Positions 1-6,572 of a DNA stretch of 17,026 nucleotides are shown here, piece by piece. The translations under genes were made by a program, and so were the position numbers. Each line of letters begins with the position of its first letter. The stretch's first letter is position 1. Origin of the DNA: Candidatus Shapirobacteria bacterium (GTDB taxonomy: Bacteria > Patescibacteriota > Microgenomatia > VGLL01); contig VGLL01000011.1 of assembly GCA_016866735.1 (NCBI GenBank), positions 1 through 17,026 of the forward strand, written 5' to 3'. The notes beneath the pieces were generated by a model. The model was not told the DNA's origin and searched no databases. It was given only the letters and a program-made list of their open reading frames with translations.

Positions 1-117
1 GAAAAATATTCAACGAGGATAGAAGCGATGCGAAGAGAAATCCAGCTCAAAAAGTGGTCAAGAGAGAAAAAAGAGGCTATAATTAAAGGCGATCTGGCCT
101 TACTAAAAAAACTTTAG
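1..117 (+). CDS. GIY-YIG family endonuclease, C-terminal fragment
   Basis: Reading frame 1 is open from the window edge to a TAG at 115-117 and gives 38 residues. The segment EAMRREIQLKKWSREKK, followed by a hydrophobic/basic end, matches the C-terminal signature of the small UvrC-like GIY-YIG nuclease family (typically EAI.REKQLKKW.R..K..LI). The catalytic GIY and YIG strands would lie upstream and are not visible, so activity cannot be judged. Members of this family are roughly 80-100 residue stand-alone proteins, frequent in CPR genomes and often mobile. The identification rests only on the tail motif, but that motif is characteristic. Confidence 0.72.
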   Translation, partial: EKYSTRIEAMRREIQLKKWSREKKEAIIKGDLALLKKL

Positions 118-184
118 CTAAATTATCTCCTAGGCGTGAGAATATATTTATTAGAAGTAGATAATCCTAGATGGGATTGGTTTT

Positions 185-790
185 ATGAATAAAACAACAT
201 ATATTCCAAGATGGAATCAAGAAGTTTTTGATATTGTTCAAAAATGTCTTGAGGAAGGTAAGAAAATAATTAAAAGAGATACCGATTTTGTTAGAATTCT
301 GACTGGTTCGCGGTCCAAAAGAATTAGAGATCAAGGTTATCAAATAAATTTCTCTACCTATGGTCTCCTGAAAGGTTATCAAAGATATTATCTAAAAGCC
401 GTAGTTAATCTTTTATTAAAAGAAAGAGTTAATGATTTGGCATCTTGTATAGTTTTGATTGGCAATGAAGGAAACGAAAGAAACATTGGAACTCTTCTCG
501 AGTTTTTGTCACACGAAGATGGCAATGTTCGTCGTCTTACTTGCTCGGCTCTTGGCAAAATAGGTTCTTATATTGCTGAAAAACCCCTTATTGGTATGCT
601 TTTCGATCCTGAGCCACAAGTAAGGCAATGTGCCATTAAGGCCTTAGGAAAAGTTGGCACAGAATATTCTTTGCCTATTCTTCGAAGGATAGTAATTAGT
701 CAAAAGGAGAAAGATTATAATATCGCTGCCGCCAAAGAGGCAGTTACAAAAATTCAAAAAAGAAATGACAACTCAGAAAACAAAAACTAA
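185..790 (+). CDS. RQC-like winged-helix plus HEAT-repeat protein
   Basis: 201 residues. Residues about 30-90 (core ILTGSRSKRIRDQGY, then STYGLLKGY) resemble the RQC winged-helix domain of RecQ helicases, where the pattern is a Gly-Ser-bearing helix, then K-S-x-Y-G-L and a leucine-rich helix. No helicase motifs are present. Residues about 97-192 form two to three HEAT-like helical hairpins; the clearest carry NVRRLTCSALGKIG and QVRQCAIKALGKVG. The protein may bind DNA through the winged helix and protein or nucleic acid through the HEAT solenoid; this is inference. It is the first gene of a five-gene overlapping run and overlaps the next gene by 26 bases. There is no clear Shine-Dalgarno before the ATG. 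A GATAAT box at 160-165 could be a -10, but no good -35 was seen. HEAT repeats are secure; the RQC call is moderate. Confidence 0.75.
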   Translation: MNKTTYIPRWNQEVFDIVQKCLEEGKKIIKRDTDFVRILTGSRSKRIRDQGYQINFSTYGLLKGYQRYYLKAVVNLLLKERVNDLASCIVLIGNEGNERNIGTLLEFLSHEDGNVRRLTCSALGKIGSYIAEKPLIGMLFDPEPQVRQCAIKALGKVGTEYSLPILRRIVISQKEKDYNIAAAKEAVTKIQKRNDNSENKN

Positions 791-1166
791 AACGAATTCA
801 GCCGAAGATTTTATTAAAAGAAAAAACGAATATTTTAAGAAAAACAGTGTTATTAAGGTCAAAGATATTGGCCGAAAGGGGGTTCGTTTTTTCTTCAGAG
901 AAGCTTGGACTTTTATGCTCCAAAGTAATTTAAATGAAAAAGTCCTTTTTATTGAAAGATTAAGAAAAGAAGGTCTTGAGGGTAAAATTGCTCGCCGGTA
1001 TCAATGGAAAAAAGGCGATATCGAATACAGAATTGGTTACTATATCGTTGGAAGAATCGGTCGGGCAAAAGGAAGATGGGTCTGGGGCCAATTTTGTCCT
1101 CTAATTCCCGCTGAGGATCTAAAAAAGTTATTAGAAAAAGCAAAAAAAGAAAAAACAATTACCTGA
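765..1166 (+). CDS. Small basic protein of unknown function
   Basis: 133 residues, strongly Lys/Arg-rich, with no signal peptide and no membrane span. The N-terminal 15 residues are Lys/Thr-rich and probably unstructured. The conserved-looking core lies at about 85-130 (YRIGYYIVGRIGRAKGRWVW, then QFCPLIPAEDLKKLLEKA), an aromatic/Gly stretch followed by an amphipathic helix. I do not recognise a named family. The basic charge and the neighbours suggest nucleic-acid binding, but nothing catalytic is visible. It starts inside the end of the HEAT gene (26-base overlap) and its TGA is two bases before the ATG of the zinc-ribbon gene, so it is almost certainly co-transcribed and translationally coupled. 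Confidence 0.7.
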   Translation: MTTQKTKTKTNSAEDFIKRKNEYFKKNSVIKVKDIGRKGVRFFFREAWTFMLQSNLNEKVLFIERLRKEGLEGKIARRYQWKKGDIEYRIGYYIVGRIGRAKGRWVWGQFCPLIPAEDLKKLLEKAKKEKTIT

Positions 1167-1168
1167 AA

Positions 1169-1762
1169 ATGACTTTATCAGATAAATCTGTTCAAGAATT
1201 TAAAGACATTTTCAAAAAGGAATATGGTCAGGATTTAACTGATGCGGAAGCGAGAGAACAAGGCGAAAGGTTGGTTGGCTTTTTCGAGATTCTATATAAA
1301 CAAGCTCAAATAGAACATCGCCGTAAACTCCGCCTGAAGAATGAAGGAATAAAAGGATTTTATCTTGAATCCACAGAAGGTCCTTATACCTGTGGTGTTT
1401 GTGGCGATAATTATCAAGGAAATAATATTTGGTGGAACACAAAAGGCTTAAGGTGCCGAGATTGTTGGAACAATATTAAGAAAAAGGTTACCCCAGCTCT
1501 TACTTACGACAACGATAATAAGATTTGGATTAAAGAGTGGCAATTACAGTACGACTATAATCTTCACCCAGCAACACGAAAAAAACTAAGAAGACAGGGA
1601 TTATTAAACGGTAGAGATTTGAAAAGAGACGATGGGTTAATTTACTGCACCGTGTACCTTGTCAAAGAAAATCAAGAATTCCTCAAACAATATTCCAAGA
1701 AACCTAGGATGACAGTTAAGTTTGTAAATTCAAAATTAAAATCTAGAGATAATGAAAAATAA
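1169..1762 (+). CDS. Zinc-ribbon protein of unknown function
   Basis: 197 residues. The N-terminal segment (about 1-45) is an acidic helical module: VQEFKDIFKKEYGQDLTDAE, then GERLVGFFEILYK. This resembles a short helix-turn module I associate with CPR proteins, but I cannot name it. Two CxxC knuckles follow: YTCGVCGD near residue 75 and LRCRDCWN near residue 96, spaced as in a zinc ribbon. The C-terminal half (about 105-197) is basic and aromatic with no clear motif. A DNA- or RNA-binding role is plausible from the ribbon and the charge. The ATG is two bases after the previous stop, and the 3' end overlaps the DUF4238 gene by 11 bases, so it is an internal operon member. Confidence 0.72.
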   Translation: MTLSDKSVQEFKDIFKKEYGQDLTDAEAREQGERLVGFFEILYKQAQIEHRRKLRLKNEGIKGFYLESTEGPYTCGVCGDNYQGNNIWWNTKGLRCRDCWNNIKKKVTPALTYDNDNKIWIKEWQLQYDYNLHPATRKKLRRQGLLNGRDLKRDDGLIYCTVYLVKENQEFLKQYSKKPRMTVKFVNSKLKSRDNEK

Positions 1763-2678
1763 ACCCACAAAACAACATTACGTCCCTCAATGTTATCTGA
1801 GGGCTTTTGCAACAAAGGAATCCATAAATAATAAAGAACCACTTATTTGGATTTTTCCAAAAGCAGAACGTAAAGGTAGGCTAGACAAAATCAAAAATGT
1901 TTTGTTTGCTAAGGACTTATATACTCTCGATATTGGCGGAAAAAAAGATTATTCGATTGAAACCAGTTTAGCGAACGTTGAAGCTGAATATACAAAAGTA
2001 TATCGAGAAAAAATCGAAAAAAGACTCCCTTTAAGTAAAAGAGAACATATGGTTCTATGTGTTTTTATAACAGCGCTAATGCAGCGAACGTTAAGGCATA
2101 AAGATTCCGTAGAAGGCTTTTTATCTGAAGTAATTGAGAAAATGGAAAAACTTGACGAGGCGCATAATACCCATAGCAAAATCGTTGACGATTATAAAAA
2201 ACTTAAAGCAAATAGTCACAAACTAGGTATTTTTAAAATACTTCCTGACTTAGCTGATGTTCTTATAAAGATGAATTTAGCATTCATGTGTACGGATGAA
2301 ACTAGACCGGGATACATTACCTGCGATGATCCATGCATAATGTTCAACCCGGATCTCCAGTGGCAAAGATTCTACGGGTATGGACTCGCTCAAAAATCGA
2401 TTGAATTAACCATTACTCTTTCTCCAACTACAATGGCAGTATTTAGTTGGCAAAATCTTCGTGGATACATCAAAACTACCAGTTCTAGAGTCCAAGATCA
2501 CAATAGAATGGTTCGGCATCACGCCTATAAATATTTTCTTTTAAATGAGCCAAGGACTAACTTCATTTGGTTTAGTAAATACCCACTAAGTTTAAAGTTT
2601 ATGTTTCGGGTACTAAAGCATAAAGTGGGTGAAATGATTTTTAGGATCAAATACCTATGGAAGATGAGAAATTACTAA
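1752..2678 (+). CDS. DUF4238 family protein
   Basis: 308 residues, normal for the family. The N-terminus carries the DUF4238 hallmark KQHYVPQCYLRAFA (residues 7-20). Other family-like blocks are the helix LCVFITALMQRTLRHKD (about 102-118), the turn YITCDDPCIMFNP (188-200, the usual T-D-N/D-P site) and the strand ELTITLSP (218-225). DUF4238 has no established biochemical activity, although the conserved polar H/Y, QR and DDP positions look like an active or ligand-binding site. There is no signal peptide; it is predicted cytoplasmic. It overlaps the upstream gene by 11 bases and the downstream gene by 22 bases, which argues for coupled expression as part of one system. Confidence 0.85.
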   Translation: MKNKPTKQHYVPQCYLRAFATKESINNKEPLIWIFPKAERKGRLDKIKNVLFAKDLYTLDIGGKKDYSIETSLANVEAEYTKVYREKIEKRLPLSKREHMVLCVFITALMQRTLRHKDSVEGFLSEVIEKMEKLDEAHNTHSKIVDDYKKLKANSHKLGIFKILPDLADVLIKMNLAFMCTDETRPGYITCDDPCIMFNPDLQWQRFYGYGLAQKSIELTITLSPTTMAVFSWQNLRGYIKTTSSRVQDHNRMVRHHAYKYFLLNEPRTNFIWFSKYPLSLKFMFRVLKHKVGEMIFRIKYLWKMRNY

Positions 2679-3562
2679 AATATGGCGTTCATTTATTGGA
2701 TGCTGGTAATAAAGACGAAGCCGTTAAGGTATTTTCTGTCTTGGCTAATTCAAAGGATGATGGGATGAAACTCCAAGCTTATGACGCTTTACTGTCTATC
2801 CTAGATCAAATAAAAGATTATAAAGTAATCATGATTTTATGTGATAACGGAATAAAGATTTCGCAAACTCAGAAAAGAATGGACAACTTAGCTTACTTCC
2901 AAATGAGAAAAGCTAGTGCGATGTCTATAAAAATAGGGGGCTGGAAATATATTCGCAAGATGTTTAAACTCTCGCCGGATTGGTTCGGTTTTTCAACAGA
3001 AGAGGAAGAAAAACGATATAGAGAATTGGATAAGAAAATAAAAGATAGCGAACAACAAGTAGATACTATTTGTTCAGAGTCTTTAAAAAACGCTAAATTG
3101 GCTAATAATAAAAAACTTCTTGGTATGATCTACCTTTACCGCTCTCCCATTTGGAAGAATAGATATTCTGATCTAAGAGTTGAGCAAATGACCAGAACTA
3201 TTAGTTTTCTACCTCATGGCAGATTCCGAGACATGATGGAATACTCAAAAGTGGACCTAAAACGGATTGATCACTACGACCACGAGGCAATATCTGATTT
3301 AAAAACGGCAATAAGCATATTTAAAGAGATAGGAGACAACGATTCGGTTTCATTTTGTTTAAATAATTTGGCAAATCATTATCTACATTCTTACCGATAT
3401 ATTGAAACGTATATCACACTTATAAAGCTTGAGAAAAGTATAGAAAGGACTAAAGACCAGCAGCTTTTAAGAAATTATAAGGAATTAAAAAGTAGACTGT
3501 TTTCTTTTAACAAGAACGTCCCAAACTACGTTGAAGAATATAAAAATTATATGGCTGAGTGA
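2657..3562 (+). CDS. TPR-like helical repeat protein
   Basis: 301 residues, predicted almost entirely helical. Residues about 5-55 (YGVHLLDAGNKDEAVKVF and the helix after it) have the small/large residue pattern of a tetratricopeptide repeat. A second region at about 205-285 (AISDLKTAISIFKEIGD, then CLNNLANHYLHSYRY) is another TPR-like stretch. The middle holds a charged coiled-coil-like segment (about 115-150). No catalytic residues are seen; TPR proteins usually scaffold or sense. It starts 22 bases inside the DUF4238 gene and closes the five-gene run. Its TGA is two bases from the stop codon of the convergent HNH-like gene, with no terminator between them. Confidence 0.7.
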   Translation: MEDEKLLKYGVHLLDAGNKDEAVKVFSVLANSKDDGMKLQAYDALLSILDQIKDYKVIMILCDNGIKISQTQKRMDNLAYFQMRKASAMSIKIGGWKYIRKMFKLSPDWFGFSTEEEEKRYRELDKKIKDSEQQVDTICSESLKNAKLANNKKLLGMIYLYRSPIWKNRYSDLRVEQMTRTISFLPHGRFRDMMEYSKVDLKRIDHYDHEAISDLKTAISIFKEIGDNDSVSFCLNNLANHYLHSYRYIETYITLIKLEKSIERTKDQQLLRNYKELKSRLFSFNKNVPNYVEEYKNYMAE

Positions 3563-3564
3563 CA

Positions 3565-4230
3565 TTATTTCACTTCATGGGCAGTCTTTCTATCTAACAC
3601 CAAAACATAAAACAAAGGTATCTTGAAAAAATCCAATAACCAGACTGACTGGAAACTTTTTGGGACATAATTTACCCAATATGCAAAGGTATCTTCTTTA
3701 ATCACTCGCCAAAAAGGTTGTTTTGCCATTACATCGAGTTTCTGCTCCTGTTCAACTTTTGGAGTAATCCATATTATTTTAATAATCCAGTCTTCAGGTA
3801 AGGTTGTGCTAAACTCATGAAAGAAAAGCCCTTTAATTATTTTCGTTACAACACGGTCGATTCTGATTTTATCGGTATCGCTAACTTTATACATGGTCAT
3901 CTTACCTTTATATAATCCAGACTTCGTGTAAGCATCTATCAGCTTCATTTGACTGAACATTTTATGACCCAGAGCAGGCTTTCTTAATATGGAGCGGGAA
4001 ATTTCACCATCCATTATTTTTTTTGCCACGGATGATCGCGCCATCAACATAGAAACGTAAAATTGTCTAAAGAAATCTTCATCTTTTTGAAATCCAGCAT
4101 TACATACCTTACAAGAAGGAACGGTTATAAGAGGTTTGTCAGACTTATCTTTAAAAAATTGTTTTGAGGGAATATGTTCTTTAGTATTCGCTGTCTTACC
4201 GCAATAAATACATAACTGGTGTAAAGTCAT
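3565..4230 (-). CDS. HNH-like endonuclease fold protein
   Basis: 221 residues. The N-terminus has an HNH-type zinc motif: C7-x2-C10, then E18-H19 in KEHIPSK (equivalent to the D/E-H of HNH nucleases), then C40-x2-C43-N44 in SCKVCNAGF. The final metal-binding His of canonical HNH enzymes is not obvious, so the enzyme may use a variant site or be structural. Residues 60-221 are an uncharacterised mixed helix/strand domain. On the minus strand a TATACT box (complement of 4237-4242) lies six bases before the ATG, with no Shine-Dalgarno, suggesting a leaderless mRNA. The gene converges on the five-gene run and points away from the 4405 HNH gene. It may belong with the left block or be an independent nuclease. 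Confidence 0.75.
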   Translation of the reverse strand: MTLHQLCIYCGKTANTKEHIPSKQFFKDKSDKPLITVPSCKVCNAGFQKDEDFFRQFYVSMLMARSSVAKKIMDGEISRSILRKPALGHKMFSQMKLIDAYTKSGLYKGKMTMYKVSDTDKIRIDRVVTKIIKGLFFHEFSTTLPEDWIIKIIWITPKVEQEQKLDVMAKQPFWRVIKEDTFAYWVNYVPKSFQSVWLLDFFKIPLFYVLVLDRKTAHEVK

Positions 4231-4236
4231 ATTATG

Positions 4237-4242
4237 AGTATA
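4237..4242 (-). promoter_or_regulatory. -10 box, leaderless start of the 3565-4230 gene
   Basis: On the minus strand the sequence reads TATACT, six bases (CATAAT), then ATG. A -10 this close places the transcript start on or beside the initiator A. No convincing -35 lies 16-18 bases further upstream. Confidence 0.5.
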
Positions 4243-4280
4243 TCAAACAATATCATTAAATTCCTTTTTATGTGTTCCAT

Positions 4281-4318
4281 TTGTTCCACTTAGCCGTGAT
4301 TTGGTACACTACTATAAG
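4281..4318 (+). promoter_or_regulatory. Possible promoter for the 4405 HNH gene
   Basis: TTGTTC at 4281-4286 is followed 18 bases later by TACACT at 4305-4310. A second -10-like TATAAG lies at 4313-4318. Either would start a transcript that includes the 4323-4350 repeat in a leader of roughly 85 bases. The choice of -10 is uncertain. Confidence 0.35.
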
Positions 4319-4322
4319 GATG

Positions 4323-4350
4323 AAAGGGTCCTAGACCGGCCCGCTCAGCC
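4323..4350 (+). repeat. 28-bp leader repeat, copy 1
   Basis: A 28-base segment with core GGTCCTAGACC and end CTCAGCC recurs at 5160-5187 with 22 of 28 identities. The core can fold as GGTC-CTA-GACC. In both places the repeat lies just downstream of a -10-like TATAAR box and upstream of a gene start. Confidence 0.7.
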
Positions 4351-4404
4351 AAGAGACACCCCTAGCAATGACATGTTCATGATCCATGTAGAAGTATTAA
4401 CAAT

Positions 4405-5136
4405 ATGTCTAATAGATTAGATCATAAGCGAATAGTAAGGCAGCGAGCACGCTTTAAGTGCGAGAACTGTGGTAAATTTGAATTCTCCCAATATGTACAT
4501 ATAGCCCCCGAAAGCGATAGTGGTGAATTTGATTTTAACAACCTTTTACATCTCTGCTACCAGTGTCACAGAGCCCTTGAACCAACACTTTCAAAAGGAA
4601 AACTTAAAACAGCACGCATTAACAGAATGAAGAAAATTAAGAATAGACCAAAAATTGATAGTCTTGTAGAGGGTCTATTTGATGAACTACACGCAGACAC
4701 AGATTTAGTAGTCCGGTTGGGAGGTGGTATAACGTTCATAAATACTCCGAGAGTTTTTGAAGAAGATCCAAATAGATATCCAAACCCTTCATACTTAGAT
4801 TTTATGTTTGTGGGCAGTTCTCTACAGATTGATGGAATGCTGAAAAACGAAAACCAACAGCCAATTATTACCTTTTCAGGCACTCGTTTCACTTTGTTCA
4901 CGGGCGATTTTTGGGACGTTATTCGCCAACCAAGCAGATTAGAGATTATAAACGCTACGAAAAGAGTGAGTTTAAGCCTAGAGCAAAATGATGACCTAAG
5001 TATAACTATTCAAGGAAATTTATATTTGGGTAATTCTCAAGCTATTGTTTCGATACGAGAGCTTATACTAAATAAATATTCATACTTTATGGGTAATATT
5101 GTGGAGAACTGCAGGGTTGGGTTGCGTATAGGTTGA
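4405..5136 (+). CDS. HNH endonuclease with unknown C-terminal domain
   Basis: 243 residues. Residues 16-58 hold a complete HNH/McrA-type motif: C19-x2-C22, catalytic-position H32 in YVHIAPES, N46 in FNNLLHLC, and C51-x2-C54-H55. These supply the ββα-metal site and the structural zinc of the family. Residues about 60-95 are a basic helical linker, and residues 95-243 are a strand-rich domain I do not recognise, perhaps for substrate recognition. Proteins of this build cut DNA in restriction, phage or mobile-element settings; the target here is unknown. In-frame bases upstream of the ATG hit a TGA at 4369-4371 with no other ATG between, so the start is well supported. There is no Shine-Dalgarno. 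Confidence 0.82.
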   Translation: MSNRLDHKRIVRQRARFKCENCGKFEFSQYVHIAPESDSGEFDFNNLLHLCYQCHRALEPTLSKGKLKTARINRMKKIKNRPKIDSLVEGLFDELHADTDLVVRLGGGITFINTPRVFEEDPNRYPNPSYLDFMFVGSSLQIDGMLKNENQQPIITFSGTRFTLFTGDFWDVIRQPSRLEIINATKRVSLSLEQNDDLSITIQGNLYLGNSQAIVSIRELILNKYSYFMGNIVENCRVGLRIG

Positions 5137-5161
5137 TTAAAAAAATAAGTTATAGTATAAA
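5133..5161 (+). promoter_or_regulatory. Promoter upstream of the DUF457-like gene
   Basis: TTGATT at 5133-5138 and TATAAA at 5156-5161 are separated by 17 bases, a good sigma-70-type arrangement. The -35 overlaps the stop codon of the HNH gene. The transcript would start near 5168, inside the 28-bp repeat, giving a structured leader of roughly 70 bases. Confidence 0.5.
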
Positions 5162-5187
5162 AAGGTTCTAGACCAGTCTGTTCAGCC
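5160..5187 (+). repeat. 28-bp leader repeat, copy 2
   Basis: Second copy of the 4323-4350 repeat. All six differences are G or C in copy 1 and A or T in copy 2. It is followed after three bases by a copy of the hairpin repeat, making a composite structured leader. Confidence 0.7.
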
Positions 5188-5190
5188 CGA

Positions 5191-5223
5191 TGTGCGAAGC
5201 TATTCCGCAGCGAATGCGGAAAG
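5191..5223 (+). repeat. Palindromic hairpin repeat, copy A
   Basis: The segment begins TGTGCGAAGC and contains TTCCGCA (5203-5209) and TGCGGAA (5215-5221), a perfect 7-bp stem around a five-base loop. It belongs to the same family as the repeats near 6508, 7176, 9022 and 10543. It lies in the 5' leader of the 5241 gene and was not itself counted as coding. Confidence 0.75.
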
Positions 5224-5240
5224 TTTATGACCCATCTTAT

Positions 5241-5801
5241 ATGTTACCACCAGGGCATTTAGCGGTATCTTATATACTCGCTAAAGAGAGCGAGAAAAAG
5301 AGTAAGTCTCTTACTGCTCAGGGGATTGTTTTTATCGTCTTCTGCGGAATTATATTTGATCTTGATTTCTTTGTCCCTTATTTGTTTGGCTATCCTGGTG
5401 GGGCTCACCATTATTTTCCAACTCATACTCCACTCGCTGGAATAGTATATTTTTCCGTACTTTCTCTTATGTTTAAGAATAAATTCTCAAAAAAGACTTT
5501 TATTGTTGCGGGGATGGCAATGATTCTTCACCTTGTTTTTGATGACCTCAGCTATTGGCTCTGTTTATTAGGATTGGAAAGTAATGTAAGACCCCAAATA
5601 TTTTGGCTGTACCCATTTGACCTAAGAAGAAATATAGAAATTCAACGAGCCTTAGACCTGTATTCGCAGCAGAAAATAACTAACAAAGACATCTTGTTGG
5701 GCTATATAGTTGGTGCTCCAAAGTTGTTTATAATCGAGATCTTTTCGACAATTGCAGCTACCTATATATTCCTACGAACAAAGCTTGCTAAGAACAAGTA
5801 A
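5241..5801 (+). CDS. YdjM/DUF457-type membrane-bound metal hydrolase
   Basis: 186 residues from the ATG at 5241. The N-terminus MLPPGHLAVSYIL is the usual beginning of this family of membrane proteins related to zinc phospholipase-like hydrolases. Conserved-type metal ligands follow in order: H6, D40/D42 (IIFDLDFF), H56-H57 and H62 (GAHHYFPTHTPLAG), then H97 and D101-D102 (LHLVFDDLSYW). About four hydrophobic spans are visible (near 27-48, 63-78, 86-100 and 160-178), so the enzyme sits in the cytoplasmic membrane. Its substrate is unknown. An in-frame ATG at 5190 would add 17 residues encoded by the repeat hairpin; the family match begins only at 5241, so the later start is preferred. Confidence 0.82.
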   Translation: MLPPGHLAVSYILAKESEKKSKSLTAQGIVFIVFCGIIFDLDFFVPYLFGYPGGAHHYFPTHTPLAGIVYFSVLSLMFKNKFSKKTFIVAGMAMILHLVFDDLSYWLCLLGLESNVRPQIFWLYPFDLRRNIEIQRALDLYSQQKITNKDILLGYIVGAPKLFIIEIFSTIAATYIFLRTKLAKNK

Positions 5802-5832
5802 CCAAGTTTAATTATAAATCAGAACTTAATGG

Positions 5833-5838
5833 TATAAT
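5833..5838 (+). promoter_or_regulatory. -10 box, leaderless start
   Basis: A perfect TATAAT lies six bases before the ATG at 5845, placing the transcript start at the initiator. The -35 region (around 5807-5815) is AT-rich but not consensus. The mRNA would begin with the dehydrogenase remnant and run into the 5933 hydrolase gene. Confidence 0.55.
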
Positions 5839-5844
5839 TTCCTC

Positions 5845-5943
5845 ATGATAGTAATTACGGGGGCAAGCGATGGTTTGGGGAGAGGTTTTCCTAAAAATAT
5901 GGAAGTTTCGGAGATAGTTATTAACAGAAAATATGGAAACTAA
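5845..5943 (+). pseudogene. Short-chain dehydrogenase N-terminal remnant
   Basis: A 32-residue frame begins MIVITGASDGLGRG, which is the first β-strand and TGxxxGxG dinucleotide-binding loop of a short-chain dehydrogenase/reductase. After about 14 residues the similarity stops and a TAA follows at 5941-5943, so the rest of the enzyme (usually about 230 more residues) is missing. It has its own TATAAT box and overlaps the next gene by 11 bases. It may be the scar of a replaced gene whose promoter now drives the hydrolase, or a short leader peptide that couples translation. The TG-A-S-D-G-L-G motif is clear; function is not expected. Confidence 0.65.
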
Positions 5944-6505
5944 CAAAATTAGTTGCATTATTGTTCATGGGTGTCCTTCTGATGCGAGCGAAGAAAGTAC
6001 GAGGGAATATGCCAAGCACTGGATGCCTTGGGTGAAGAAGGAGTTAAATTCACGGGGAATAAAAACAGTGATTTCTCTTATGCCGCGACCGTGGCTTCCC
6101 GATTACAAATCATTTAAGAAAGTATTTGAGAAATACAAAGTCACCAGTAATACAATTCTAATCGGACACAGTTGCGGGTGTGCATTTTTGGTCCGTTGGC
6201 TCGGAGAAACAAAGCGGAAGATAAAAAAGCTGATATTGGTTGCGCCCTGGAAAATTCCCGTTAAGGGCGATAAATTTAGAGAACAATTTTATACCTACCC
6301 GATTGACAAAACCATCAAAGAACGAATAACAAATATTGTGATGTTTACTTCAGATAACGAGGAGTTGGATGGAAAACGGAGTTTGGAAATTTTCCATAGA
6401 GCCCTGGGCGGGAAGATAATAGAGCTAAAGCACAAAGGCCACTACATATTAGAAGACATGGGCTCTGAAGAGTTTCCCGAACTAGTCGAAGAGCTGATAC
6501 AATAG
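5933..6505 (+). CDS. RBBP9/YdeN-like alpha/beta serine hydrolase
   Basis: 190 residues, the usual size of this small α/β-hydrolase family. The N-terminal strand CIIVHGCPSD carries the HG oxyanion-type motif (12-13). The nucleophile elbow is GHSCG with Ser80, the acid is Asp141 in MFTSDNEELDG, and the base is His170 in LKHKGHYI, so the triad is complete. It is predicted cytoplasmic, with no signal peptide. The physiological substrate is not known for bacterial members; esterase or amidase activity is typical. The ATG lies within the end of the dehydrogenase remnant and there is no Shine-Dalgarno. A hairpin repeat begins three bases after its TAG. Confidence 0.85.
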   Translation: METNKISCIIVHGCPSDASEESTREYAKHWMPWVKKELNSRGIKTVISLMPRPWLPDYKSFKKVFEKYKVTSNTILIGHSCGCAFLVRWLGETKRKIKKLILVAPWKIPVKGDKFREQFYTYPIDKTIKERITNIVMFTSDNEELDGKRSLEIFHRALGGKIIELKHKGHYILEDMGSEEFPELVEELIQ

Positions 6506-6507
6506 AC

Positions 6508-6528
6508 TATTCCGCATCCGATATGGAA
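6508..6528 (+). repeat. Palindromic hairpin repeat, copy B
   Basis: TTCCGCAT (6510-6517), CCG, ATATGGAA (6521-6528) form an imperfect 8-bp stem with one mismatch and one G-T pair. It starts just after the stop codon of the hydrolase gene. There is no T-run, so it is not a standard intrinsic terminator. Confidence 0.6.
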
Positions 6529-6534
6529 CGCGTC

Positions 6535-6563
6535 TTGATTTTCGGTTTCTTTGCTGTTATATT
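6535..6563 (+). promoter_or_regulatory. Promoter of the DUF5678/retropepsin pair
   Basis: TTGATT at 6535-6540 and TATATT at 6558-6563 are exactly 17 bases apart. The -10 ends nine bases before the ATG at 6573, leaving a leader of about three bases or none. Confidence 0.65.
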
Positions 6564-6572
6564 GGATTTAAG

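Noticed and set aside
5160..5187. tRNA-like fragment (GGTTCTAGACC resembles a T-arm)
   Set aside because: The flanks cannot form a 5-bp T-stem, and no acceptor, D or anticodon arm is present near either copy.
5190..5240. N-terminal extension of the DUF457-like protein from an ATG at 5190
   Set aside because: The 17 added residues are encoded by the hairpin repeat, and the family match starts exactly at the ATG at 5241.
6508..6528. Hairpin after the 5933 gene as an intrinsic terminator
   Set aside because: The stem is imperfect, no T-run follows, and a promoter begins seven bases later; it fits the dispersed repeat family better.
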